From: Palsa-504 sp963847965
Lineage (GTDB): Bacteria; Actinomycetota; Actinomycetes; Streptosporangiales; Streptosporangiaceae
DNA length: 64,000 nt
Assembly (NCBI GenBank): GCA_963847965.1
Contig: CAWKCG010000006.1
Location: 62,001 to 126,000, forward strand
Direction of reading: 5' to 3'
Every line of letters begins with the position of its first letter. The first letter of the stretch is position 1. A program made the translations under genes and the position numbers. The notes below the pieces were generated by a model. That model searched no databases, had not been told where the DNA came from, and worked only from the letters and a program-made list of their open reading frames with translations. Shown piece after piece: positions 56,906 to 64,000 of the stretch.

Positions 56906-58410
56906 CCTCACTGGGGCTTGACCGGCAGGTCGTCGACGGCGATACGTACCGCCGCACCGTCGATCGGTTCCGCGCCGCGGGCATCTGCCTGCCGACGTTC
57001 GCGCAGCTCACCACCCCGGGCTCCGTTCCGGCACGGATCCTGGCGGCGCTCGGGGAGGTGCCAGCCGACGCGGCGGATCCGCGGAACCTGTTCCGGGTGC
57101 ACTGGTACAACGACCGCGGGCGCACCGGCCAGGCCGCCACTCCGGTGCACGCCGTCCTGCCGGGTGAACTCACCGGGGTGGCGGCGCGGATCGTGGTGGT
57201 GCCCGGCGACCTGTTCCCGATGATCCGGGCGCACAAGGTGCTCGCGGCCTACGGCTGCCTGGCGCCCCGCATCATCACCGGCGCGTTCGACCCGACCAGG
57301 GACCGGGCGGTGTGGCCCTCCACGGGTAACTACTGCCGGGGCGGGGTGGCGATCTCCCGGCTGATGGGCTGCCGGGGGGTGGCCGTGCTGCCCGAGGGGA
57401 TGAGCCGGGAGCGTTTCGCGTGGCTCGAGGAGTGGGTCCCGGACCCCGCGGACATCATCCGCACGCCGGGAACCGAGAGCAACGTCAAGGAGATCTACGA
57501 CAAGTGCGCCGAACTGTCCGCCGAGCCCGGTCACGTCATCTTCAACCAGTTCGCGGAGTTCGGTAACCACCTCATCCACTACCAGGCCACAGGCCGGGCC
57601 CTGGAGGCCGTGTTCGAGTCGCTGGCCGAAGCCGAGTCTTCAGGTCCTGGCCTGCGGCTACGCGCCTTCGCGTCCGCCTCGGGGTCGGCCGGCACGCTGG
57701 CCGCCGGCGACTACCTCAAGGAGCGCTACGGCGCCAAGATCGTCGCGGCCGAAGCGCTCGAGTGCCCGACGATGCTGGCCAACGGGTTCGGCGCGCACAA
57801 TATCCAGGGCATCGGCGACAAGCACATCCCGCTCATCCACAACGTGATGAACACCGATCTGGTCGTGGGTATCTCCGACCGGGCCACCGATCAGCTCTCG
57901 GTGCTCTTCGCGGCCGGGGAGGGGCTTGAGTACCTCCGGGTGCGGCGGCGGGTCCCTGAGTCCGTGCTCGCCTGGCTGCCCTCCTTCGGGCTGTCCAGCA
58001 TCTGCAACATCCTGGCCGCGGTGAAGGTCGCGAAGCACCTGCGCCTCGGGCCCGACAACGTGGTCATGACGGTGGCGACGGACGGCGCGGCCATGTACGG
58101 AAGCGAGCGTGAGCGTATCACCGCTCGCGATTTCCCGGCCGGGTTCGCCCAGGTACAGGCGGCCGAGGCGTTCAGCCGGTGGATGCTCGGGACCGGCACC
58201 GATGACCTGCTGGAGACCACGCTGGCGGACCGGAACCGCATCTTCAACCTCGGGTACTACACCTGGGTCGAGCAGCAGGGGGTATCGCTGCCCGATTTCG
58301 AGTCGCGGCGCGACCAGGGGTTCTGGGTCGGCCTGCGCGACCTGCTGCCCGCGTGGGACGCCATGATCGGGGAGTTCAACGAGCGGACCGGCCTGGCGGC
58401 CACGGGATGA
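56902..58410 (+). CDS. PLP-dependent fold-type II protein, cysteine synthase-like
   Basis: A 502-residue protein. RAHKVLAAYGCL holds the probable Schiff-base Lys, STGNYCRGGVAISRL is in place of the usual SGNHAQG phosphate/PLP loop, and NGFGAHNIQGIGDKHIPL lies in the second half, with GISDRATDQL. These match a poorly characterised group of PLP-dependent beta-subunit-like proteins. The GTG overlaps the large-subunit stop, so it is cotranscribed. Elimination of ammonia or a beta-substituent from an amino acid intermediate is plausible but unproven. Confidence 0.72.
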   Translation: MTSLGLDRQVVDGDTYRRTVDRFRAAGICLPTFAQLTTPGSVPARILAALGEVPADAADPRNLFRVHWYNDRGRTGQAATPVHAVLPGELTGVAARIVVVPGDLFPMIRAHKVLAAYGCLAPRIITGAFDPTRDRAVWPSTGNYCRGGVAISRLMGCRGVAVLPEGMSRERFAWLEEWVPDPADIIRTPGTESNVKEIYDKCAELSAEPGHVIFNQFAEFGNHLIHYQATGRALEAVFESLAEAESSGPGLRLRAFASASGSAGTLAAGDYLKERYGAKIVAAEALECPTMLANGFGAHNIQGIGDKHIPLIHNVMNTDLVVGISDRATDQLSVLFAAGEGLEYLRVRRRVPESVLAWLPSFGLSSICNILAAVKVAKHLRLGPDNVVMTVATDGAAMYGSERERITARDFPAGFAQVQAAEAFSRWMLGTGTDDLLETTLADRNRIFNLGYYTWVEQQGVSLPDFESRRDQGFWVGLRDLLPAWDAMIGEFNERTGLAATG

Positions 58411-59756
58411 CGCCGCCTGCCAGCACCATCCGCTGCTCGGGGTGCGGCTACGTCGCCGGCCCGGATGACCCGTACCCGTTCCGGTGCCCGGGGGCCGGAG
58501 CCGATGACGCCGACCACGTGCTGACCCGCGTGCTCAGCCCGGGAGGGACCCGGTTTCCTTCGGGCAGCGACGTGAACCCGTTCGTGCGCTACCGCACGCT
58601 CATGCACTCCCATCACGCGGCCCTGGCCCGCGGGATGTCCGACGCCGGCTACTGCGACCTGGTAGCCTCGCTCGACTCCTCGGTCGCCGCCACCACCTGC
58701 GGCCCAGGGTTCCGCGCCACGCCGTTCTTCCGCAGCGGGGAACTGAGCGAGGCGCTGGGCTTTTCCGCCGCCGGCGGAGTCTGGGTCAAGGACGAGACGG
58801 GAAACGTAGCGGGCTCGCACAAGGGCAGGCACCTGATGGGGGTGCTGATCCACCTGGCCGTCATGGAGGAGCGCGGCCTCCTCGACGCCGGGAACCGCCG
58901 CGACCTGGCCATCGCCAGTTGCGGAAACGCGGCCCTGGCGGCGGCCGTGCTGGCCCGGGCCTGCGGCTGGCGGCTCACCGTGTTCGTGCCGCCCGAGGCC
59001 GACGCCGGCCTCGTCCGCCGGCTGCGCGAACTGGCGGCGGCCATCGTCGTCTGTTCCCGTGCGCCAGGCGCGCTCGGGGACCCGGCGTACCTGCGGCTGC
59101 GGGAGGAACTGGACCGCGGGGCGCTGCCGTTCACCACCCAGGGAACCGAGAACGGGCTCGCCATCGAGGGCGGGCAGACCCTGGGCTACGAGCTGGTGAC
59201 CGACCTTGCGACCTCCGGCGGCGCCCTGGACCACCTGATCGTCCAGGTCGGCGGGGGAGCGCTGGCCAGCTCGTGCATCCAGGCGCTTCGCGAGGCGCTG
59301 GAGCTTGGTCAGCTGGGTCGGCTGCCCCGCGTCCACACCGTACAGACGTGCGGCGCCCACCCGCTGGAACGGGCCTACGCGCGCGTGCGGGCGCTGCTGC
59401 CGGATGAGGCGGGACCCGACGCGGCGCGCCGGGCCGTGGCCAGGGCCGCGGCCAACCGGTCCGCGTTCATGCAGGCCTGGGCCACCCAGCCGGTGAGCGC
59501 GGCGACGGGCATCCTCGACGACGAGACCTACGACTGGCGGGCCGTCGTCGAGGGCATGCTGGTGACCGGCGGCCGGCCGCTGGTCGTGAGCGAGAGCTCG
59601 ATCGCCGAGGCCAACCGCCTGGCGGTGACGACGACGGGGATCCCGGTCGACCCTACCGGCTCATCAGGCCTGGGCGGGTTGCTCGAGATGCGCCGCTCCG
59701 GCGAGATCGGCGACCGCGACCGCGTGGCCGTGTTGTTCACCGGACTCCAGCGATAG
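58407..59756 (+). CDS. Threonine synthase-like PLP enzyme (fold type II)
   Basis: A 449-residue protein. The N-terminal C-C pair in IRCSGCGYVA and a later FRCPG resembles the zinc-ribbon-like start of some threonine synthases. VWVKDETGNVAGSHKGRHLM holds the PLP Lys (GSHKGRH), ASCGNAALAAAV the cofactor loop and VQVGGGALASSCIQAL the glycine-rich phosphate loop. ATG overlaps the preceding stop, forming a pair of PLP enzymes. It might act as a diaminopropionate- or threonine/serine-type lyase; the substrate is not evident. Confidence 0.75.
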   Translation: MTPPASTIRCSGCGYVAGPDDPYPFRCPGAGADDADHVLTRVLSPGGTRFPSGSDVNPFVRYRTLMHSHHAALARGMSDAGYCDLVASLDSSVAATTCGPGFRATPFFRSGELSEALGFSAAGGVWVKDETGNVAGSHKGRHLMGVLIHLAVMEERGLLDAGNRRDLAIASCGNAALAAAVLARACGWRLTVFVPPEADAGLVRRLRELAAAIVVCSRAPGALGDPAYLRLREELDRGALPFTTQGTENGLAIEGGQTLGYELVTDLATSGGALDHLIVQVGGGALASSCIQALREALELGQLGRLPRVHTVQTCGAHPLERAYARVRALLPDEAGPDAARRAVARAAANRSAFMQAWATQPVSAATGILDDETYDWRAVVEGMLVTGGRPLVVSESSIAEANRLAVTTTGIPVDPTGSSGLGGLLEMRRSGEIGDRDRVAVLFTGLQR

Positions 59757-59807
59757 CGACCCCCATGGCAGCAGTTGCCGGCAGATCCGGCCTCCTGCGA
59801 GCAGATA

Positions 59808-59837
59808 TTGACAGTACGCCTAGCGCGCACCGACATT
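59808..59837 (+). promoter_or_regulatory. Possible sigma-70-type promoter before the second DUF6282 gene
   Basis: TTGACA at 59808-59813, an 18-base spacer and GACATT at 59832-59837 lie in the 98-base gap after the PLP operon. It would give the DUF6282/PucR pair its own transcript. Confidence 0.35.
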
Positions 59838-59854
59838 GAACACCGGGAGACGAC

Positions 59855-60910
59855 ATGACCAAGCGAACCTACGGCGGGCCCCTCGTGGACGTGGCCGGAG
59901 CGGTGGACCTGCACTGCCACCCGTTCCCTGACCTGTTTCCCCGGCTGGCCGACGACTTCGACATCGTCCGGGCGGCCCGTGACGCGGGCATGAAGGCCAT
60001 CCTGCTCAAGTGCCACCACGAGAACACGGTGTCGCGCGCGTACCTCGTGCAGCGGGTGATCCCCGGCATCCGCGTGTTCGGCGGGATCGTCCTGAACTAC
60101 TACGTGGGCGGGATCAACCCCGCCGCCGTCGAGGCGTCGCTGCGACTCGGCGGCAAGGAGGTCTGGATGCCCACGGTAGACGCGGGCTATCACGCCGAGG
60201 TCCACGGCGGTACCGGCGGCTACGACAACCAGCAGGGCGGCCGGCGCCAGGCCGAGGGCATCTGGGTGGAGGACAAGGAAGGCAAGCTGCGGCCCGAGGT
60301 CAAGGAGGTGCTCGAGCTGGTGGCCCAGCACGGTGCCATCCTCGGTACCTCGCACCTGGCCCCGCGGGAGATCGTCGCCCTGGTCCGGGAGGCCCGGTCC
60401 GTCGGCGTGGAGAAGATCGTGATCACGCACCCCTACTTCCGCGTGCCCAACCTCGACCTGGACACTCTGGAAGAGGTGGCCAGGCTGGGCGCCATGCCGG
60501 AGTTCGGCTACTGCACCGTGTCGCCCGCCTGGCAGTACGCCGCCCCGGAGAAGGTCGCGGAGAGCGTCCACCGGATCGGCGCGTCCCGCTGCCTGCTCGT
60601 CTCCGATACCGGGCAGCGGCACAACCCGCTGCCGTCCGAGGCGCTGCGCATCTTCGCGCAGACGATCTTCGAGAAGGGGGTGCCGATGGAGCAGGTCACC
60701 CGGATGATCACGGACAACCCGATGCAGCTGCTCGACGTCGACGCCGACATCGAGCCGAGCGCAGCCGACCTGGCCTGGGCCCGCGGGCTGGTCGAGGACC
60801 CGTGCGCCGCCCTGAACCCAGGAACCCCGGGACCTCCGCCGCCGTCCGCGCTCCCGGTGCCGCCCCCGCCTCCGGCACCGTCCCTGCCGTCGGCCGGCGT
60901 CCCGGGCTGA
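59855..60910 (+). CDS. DUF6282-type metal-dependent hydrolase (copy 2)
   Basis: A 351-residue protein homologous to 43638-44567. The HxH motif is AVDLHCHPFPDLFPR, followed by LLKCHHENTVSRAY, ILGTSHLAP, IVITHPYFRVP and LLVSDTGQRH. The C-terminus is a proline-rich tail with PPPPSALPVPPPPPAP. A GGGAGACGAC RBS precedes the ATG. Pairing of each DUF6282 gene with a molybdenum hydroxylase set suggests they act on the hydroxylation product. It is directly followed by the PucR-type gene. Confidence 0.75.
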   Translation: MTKRTYGGPLVDVAGAVDLHCHPFPDLFPRLADDFDIVRAARDAGMKAILLKCHHENTVSRAYLVQRVIPGIRVFGGIVLNYYVGGINPAAVEASLRLGGKEVWMPTVDAGYHAEVHGGTGGYDNQQGGRRQAEGIWVEDKEGKLRPEVKEVLELVAQHGAILGTSHLAPREIVALVREARSVGVEKIVITHPYFRVPNLDLDTLEEVARLGAMPEFGYCTVSPAWQYAAPEKVAESVHRIGASRCLLVSDTGQRHNPLPSEALRIFAQTIFEKGVPMEQVTRMITDNPMQLLDVDADIEPSAADLAWARGLVEDPCAALNPGTPGPPPPSALPVPPPPPAPSLPSAGVPG

Positions 60911-60914
60911 GCCG

Positions 60915-62648
60915 GTGGCCATCAGGCGCGGCCGCGGCCCGGCGGCCGGCGAGGCGGACTCTGGCGGCGGGCGCGCCAGCGTCGCCCTGATGCCCGGGCG
61001 CCGCCGGCGCAGCCAGGTCCCGTTCGACGCGCTGACGGTCCGCGAGATGCTGGGCGAGGACGCCATGCGCGGGGCCCGGATCATCGCCGGAGCGGACGGG
61101 CTCGACCGCGTGGTCACGTGCCTGAACGTCATGACGGTGCCGAACATCGTCCGGTGGACGAAGCGGGACGAGTTCCTGCTGACCACCGGGTACCCGCTGC
61201 CCCGCCAGCCGGCGGAGTTCTGCCAGCTGATCGAGCAGCTGGCCGCCAACGGCCTGGCCGGGTTGGGCGTCAAGCTGGACGAGTACCTGGCCGAGGTGCC
61301 GCAGGCGGCGGTGGAGCTGGCCGACCGGGCCGCCTTCCCGATCGTCGTGATCCCTGCCTCGCAGCCGCTCGATGACGTGCTGAGCCAGACGTTCGAGACG
61401 ATCGTCAACCGGCAGGCGACCGCGCTGACCAGGAGGCAGCAGATTCACGACGCCTTCCTGGGCGTCGCGCTGACCGGCGGCGGCCTGGCCCGGCTCTCCG
61501 ACGAGCTCGCCGAGATCCTGCCGGGCGCCGACGTAGTCATCTGCGACCCGACTGGGTACCCGCTGGCCGCCACCACGCGATCAGGCCCCGAGACCCGAAG
61601 CTTCCGCGACGCGAGCGGCCTGGTGAATACCGCCTGGCTGATCCCGGGGGTGCACGCGGACGCCGGGACCGGGGCCCGCTGGGCCGCCGGGGTCATCCGC
61701 GCCGGCGACCTGCGGCACGGCTTCGTCCTCGCGGTCGGCGGGGCGCAGGGCCTGCCCGGGGTGGCCGGCGTGGCGGTCGAGCAGGCGGCGCTGGTGGCCG
61801 CTCTGCAGATTACCCGTGACCTGGCCGTGCTCGCGGTCGAGCAGCAGTTCGCCTCGAACGCGCTGCACGACCTGGTCACCGGCACGGCGGCCGACATGGA
61901 CCAGGCGCTGGCGCGGGCGGTCAGGTTCGGGTGGGACCTGCAGCGGCCGCTGGCCGTCCTGGTGGCGCGGCAGTGCGGCGGCGAGCGCGGCGACGAGGCG
62001 TCCCGGGCGCAGGAGGCCTCCGCGCTGCGCGCGGCAGAACTGTGGACGCGCGCCATCCGCGACAAGGACCGCAACGCCGCGGTGGCCGGATTCGCCACCG
62101 AGCTCGTGGCCGTGGTGGGGGTGCCCGACGCGGCCGCCGTGGCCCGCAAGGTGCACGCGGACATGACGGCCGCGACGGGACGGGCCTACTCGGTGGGGGT
62201 CAGCCAGGTCGCCGCCGGGCCGTCGGACATCCCGCGGCTGTATGAGGAGGCCAGGGTGGCCCTGCAGGCCGGCCTGCGCCTGTCCGGCAGCGGGGCGGTG
62301 ACCAGTTTTGCCGGGCTCGGGTTGTACCGGCTGATCAGCAACGTGAGCCAGGCCGAGCTGCGGGCGTTCGTCCACGACACGCTCGGCCCGGTTCTCGACC
62401 TGCCCGAGCCGGCCCGCGCGGACCTGCTCAAGTCGCTGATGGTGCTGTCAAGCACGCGCTTCAACGTGGCGGACTCGGCCCGCACCCTGCACTACCACTA
62501 CAACACCATGCGCTATCGGGTGACCAAGCTGGAGCGGATGCTTGGCGACTTCACCGGCGACGCGGCGGCGTCGCTGCGGATCGGCGTGGCCGTGGAGATC
62601 CTGCGCATGTACGAGATCTCAGGCGACACGCTGCAGACCCTGTTGTAG
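60915..62648 (+). CDS. PucR-family transcriptional regulator
   Basis: A 577-residue protein. The N-terminal PucR domain is FDALTVREMLGEDAMRGARI with NVMTVPNIVRW, a central region resembles CdaR GGDEF-like segments, and the C-terminal HTH_30 reads VADSARTLHYHYNTMRYRVT, then KLERMLGDF. PucR proteins control purine or other N-heterocycle catabolism, consistent with the NCS1 permease and Mo hydroxylases. The start is a GTG 5 bases after the hydrolase stop; an in-frame ATG lies 25 codons in. It probably regulates the island. Confidence 0.85.
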   Translation: MAIRRGRGPAAGEADSGGGRASVALMPGRRRRSQVPFDALTVREMLGEDAMRGARIIAGADGLDRVVTCLNVMTVPNIVRWTKRDEFLLTTGYPLPRQPAEFCQLIEQLAANGLAGLGVKLDEYLAEVPQAAVELADRAAFPIVVIPASQPLDDVLSQTFETIVNRQATALTRRQQIHDAFLGVALTGGGLARLSDELAEILPGADVVICDPTGYPLAATTRSGPETRSFRDASGLVNTAWLIPGVHADAGTGARWAAGVIRAGDLRHGFVLAVGGAQGLPGVAGVAVEQAALVAALQITRDLAVLAVEQQFASNALHDLVTGTAADMDQALARAVRFGWDLQRPLAVLVARQCGGERGDEASRAQEASALRAAELWTRAIRDKDRNAAVAGFATELVAVVGVPDAAAVARKVHADMTAATGRAYSVGVSQVAAGPSDIPRLYEEARVALQAGLRLSGSGAVTSFAGLGLYRLISNVSQAELRAFVHDTLGPVLDLPEPARADLLKSLMVLSSTRFNVADSARTLHYHYNTMRYRVTKLERMLGDFTGDAAASLRIGVAVEILRMYEISGDTLQTLL

Positions 62649-62757
62649 GCGGCACTGCCTGATGTGTGGCAGACTCTCAGGATTCGGCTGCGGTTCACGT
62701 ACCGCGGATTGGGCGAGACGTCCTCACCGCCGGACTCGGCGAGGTACGGAGGAACTC

Positions 62758-63033
62758 ATGGCGCTCGGCATCTACTTCGCCCCGGCCTCCATGACCGCTG
62801 CGCAGTACGACGAGGTAATCGATCGTCTGGACACAGCTGGCGCAGGCAAGCCCGAGGGCCGTCTGTACCACGCGTGCTTTGGCACCGGCGACGAGCTCCA
62901 GATATTCGACATCTGGGAGTCGCGGGAGGCCTTCGAGAAGTTCGGCTTGACGTTGATGCCCATTCTCGGCGAAATCGGCCTTGACCCCGGCCGGCCGACG
63001 ATCGAGCCGGTCCACAACCTCATCTCGGGCTGA
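62758..63033 (+). CDS. Small protein of unknown function, possibly dimeric alpha/beta-barrel
   Basis: A 91-residue protein. MALGIYFAPASMTAAQYDEV and HACFGTGDELQIFDIWESRE then AFEKFG resemble the ABM/ferredoxin-like dimeric barrel proteins (a beta strand, helix, FDIWES strand, AFEKF helix), but no catalytic residues can be named. The ATG follows CGGAGGAACTC, a strong RBS. It is separated from the regulator gene by about 110 bases. Confidence 0.65.
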   Translation: MALGIYFAPASMTAAQYDEVIDRLDTAGAGKPEGRLYHACFGTGDELQIFDIWESREAFEKFGLTLMPILGEIGLDPGRPTIEPVHNLISG

Positions 63034-63111
63034 GCCGCCCAGGCGTCCGCGCGTTCCCCGCGCTGTCGATGCTGCCCGCGCTGGATACGAAGCTGTACCC
63101 GCGCTCGGCTC

Positions 63112-64000
63112 TTACTCCGGGCCGGCGTAGGTCCCGGCCGTGCCGGGAAACAGCGCCTTGGCGATCTTGAAGTTCGACACGTCGACGGTCGCGTCCATGT
63201 GCAGGTACACCGCGGCGTCCCGGAGGTACTTCTCGACCCCGACCTCCAGCATCGCCCCGTAGCCGCCGTGCAGTTCGACGGCGTGCTGGCAGACCGTGAA
63301 TATCTCCTGGGACGCGAACACCTTGACCATGTTGCACAGGCGGGTGGCGTCCGGGTGGTTCTCGTCGACCGCGAGGGCGGCGCGCCGCAGGAGCGCGCTG
63401 ACCGCCTCGAGCTTGGTCGCCATCGCGGCCACGCGCACCGCGACCGCCTGGTGCTTGATCAGGATCCGGCCGCCCTGGACTCGCTGCTGGACGAACGCCG
63501 CGGTGTCGTCGAACGCGGCGATGCCGATGCCCAGGTTCTTCGCGGCCTGGATGATCTTGCCGGGCCGGAAGTAGACACCGGCCTGACCCAGCGCGTCGCC
63601 GTGCGCCAGGAGATGATCCTCGGGCACGCGGCAGTCGTCGAAGACGATCTCGCCGTTGTTCATGAAGCGGCCGCCGACGGTCTCGTTGCATCGGGTGACC
63701 TGGAGCCCGGGCGCGCCGCGCGGGATCAGGAAGCTGCTCGTCCCCTGGAGCATGCCCGCCGAGGGGTCGGTGTTCGCGTATACGACGTAGAGGCTGGCGT
63801 CGTAGCCGTTGCTGATGAACTGCTTGCGGCCGTTGATGATCCAGTGGCCGTCGGCGTGGACGGCCGTGGTGTCCATGTTCGCCTCCGGCACGTTATAGGG
63901 CAGCCAGCGGTCCGAGGCCCCCCGCGGCTCGGTAAGGCAGTGCGCCATCAGGAACTGCGGGTCCGCCATGTAACGCGGGAACCAGAGGTCCTGGAGGTGA
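63112..64000 (-). CDS. Acyl-CoA dehydrogenase (5' end outside window)
   Basis: The frame is open to the window end, with about 296 residues visible. Upstream of the ATG at 63969 the frame still reads HLQDLWFPRYMADPQ, so the true start lies beyond 64000. MAHCLTEPRGASDRWLPY is the FAD/substrate loop (the TEP.GASD motif of ACADs), and FISNGYDAS and NNGEIVFDDCRVPEDHLL are family-typical. The C-terminal helical domain ends with VELHGGYGAMLEVGVEKYLRDA, which contains the ELHGGYG element. The substrate acyl group is unknown. Confidence 0.85.
   Translation of the reverse strand, partial: HLQDLWFPRYMADPQFLMAHCLTEPRGASDRWLPYNVPEANMDTTAVHADGHWIINGRKQFISNGYDASLYVVYANTDPSAGMLQGTSSFLIPRGAPGLQVTRCNETVGGRFMNNGEIVFDDCRVPEDHLLAHGDALGQAGVYFRPGKIIQAAKNLGIGIAAFDDTAAFVQQRVQGGRILIKHQAVAVRVAAMATKLEAVSALLRRAALAVDENHPDATRLCNMVKVFASQEIFTVCQHAVELHGGYGAMLEVGVEKYLRDAAVYLHMDATVDVSNFKIAKALFPGTAGTYAGPE

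Noticed and set aside
1..64000. tRNA or rRNA genes
   Set aside because: No T-loop (GGTTCGAATCC-like) with a matching acceptor stem, and no rRNA-like stretch, was seen on reading both strands.

Overview
The window is high-GC DNA from an actinobacterium. Supporting signs are dense GTG/ATG starts with 4-base overlaps, a DUF222/HNH (13E12-type) protein, a DUF574-type SAM methyltransferase, PspC-domain stress proteins, a DUF1707 protein, SigE-family and ECF-type promoters and many CO-dehydrogenase-like molybdenum hydroxylase genes. The genus cannot be fixed from the sequence. No rRNA, tRNA, CRISPR array, transposase or replication origin was seen.

Left part (1-10.15 kb, + strand): the tail of a methylenetetrahydrofolate reductase, an unassigned SAM methyltransferase, a core MetE-like methionine synthase and MetK form a one-carbon/SAM cassette. 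The last two are each broken by an apparent single-G deletion. A zinc alcohol dehydrogenase and a complete branched-chain-amino-acid-type ABC transporter (J-H-M-G-F) follow. From 10.15 to 12.5 kb lie three tandem paralogous small secreted proteins on the - strand. All three share an ECF-like promoter (GNCAAC-N17-CGTC), a covarying leader hairpin and strong terminators. Between two of them is a fragment of the neighbouring YtcJ-like amidohydrolase 3' end, which marks the duplicated unit. A MerB-like fragment, an atypical G6PD, a GH63 glucosidase and an MFS transporter follow.

Middle part (20.7-31.1 kb, - strand): nine tightly packed genes read in the order swivel-domain dikinase subunit, ATP-grasp dikinase subunit, biotin carrier, biotin carboxylase, a divergent carboxyltransferase, HAD phosphatase, TPP-dependent E1 alpha and beta, and an ACMSD-like amidohydrolase/decarboxylase. 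The set suggests phosphorylation, carboxylation, dephosphorylation and C-C cleavage of an unknown substrate. This is the best candidate for an undescribed pathway. From 31 to 36 kb there is a DUF574 methyltransferase, a PspC histidine kinase fused in frame to its response regulator, PspC and DUF1707 proteins, and a 13-copy 39-bp repeat that is open on both strands. From 36 to 39.8 kb lie a DUF222/HNH protein and an ECF sigma factor with a frameshifted membrane partner.

Right part (39.9-63 kb): a catabolic island with two xanthine-dehydrogenase-like M-S-L modules, two DUF6282-type hydrolases, IclR and PucR regulators, an SDR, a 4-OT tautomerase, a class III aminotransferase, an NCS1 permease, a flavin/F420 monooxygenase-like enzyme, a CoA-transferase pair, a maleate-isomerase-like protein and two fold-type II PLP enzymes. 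The gene content suggests uptake, hydroxylation, ring opening and CoA activation of an N-heterocycle or similar compound. The substrate is not known. The window ends inside an acyl-CoA dehydrogenase.

A roughly 22-bp motif (core CCGAACGAGCGGTGGTTC) recurs five times at gene borders. Four apparent one-base frameshifts (metE-like, metK, the HK-RR junction and the putative anti-sigma gene) all fall at G or C runs, so either base-call errors or recent decay could explain them.
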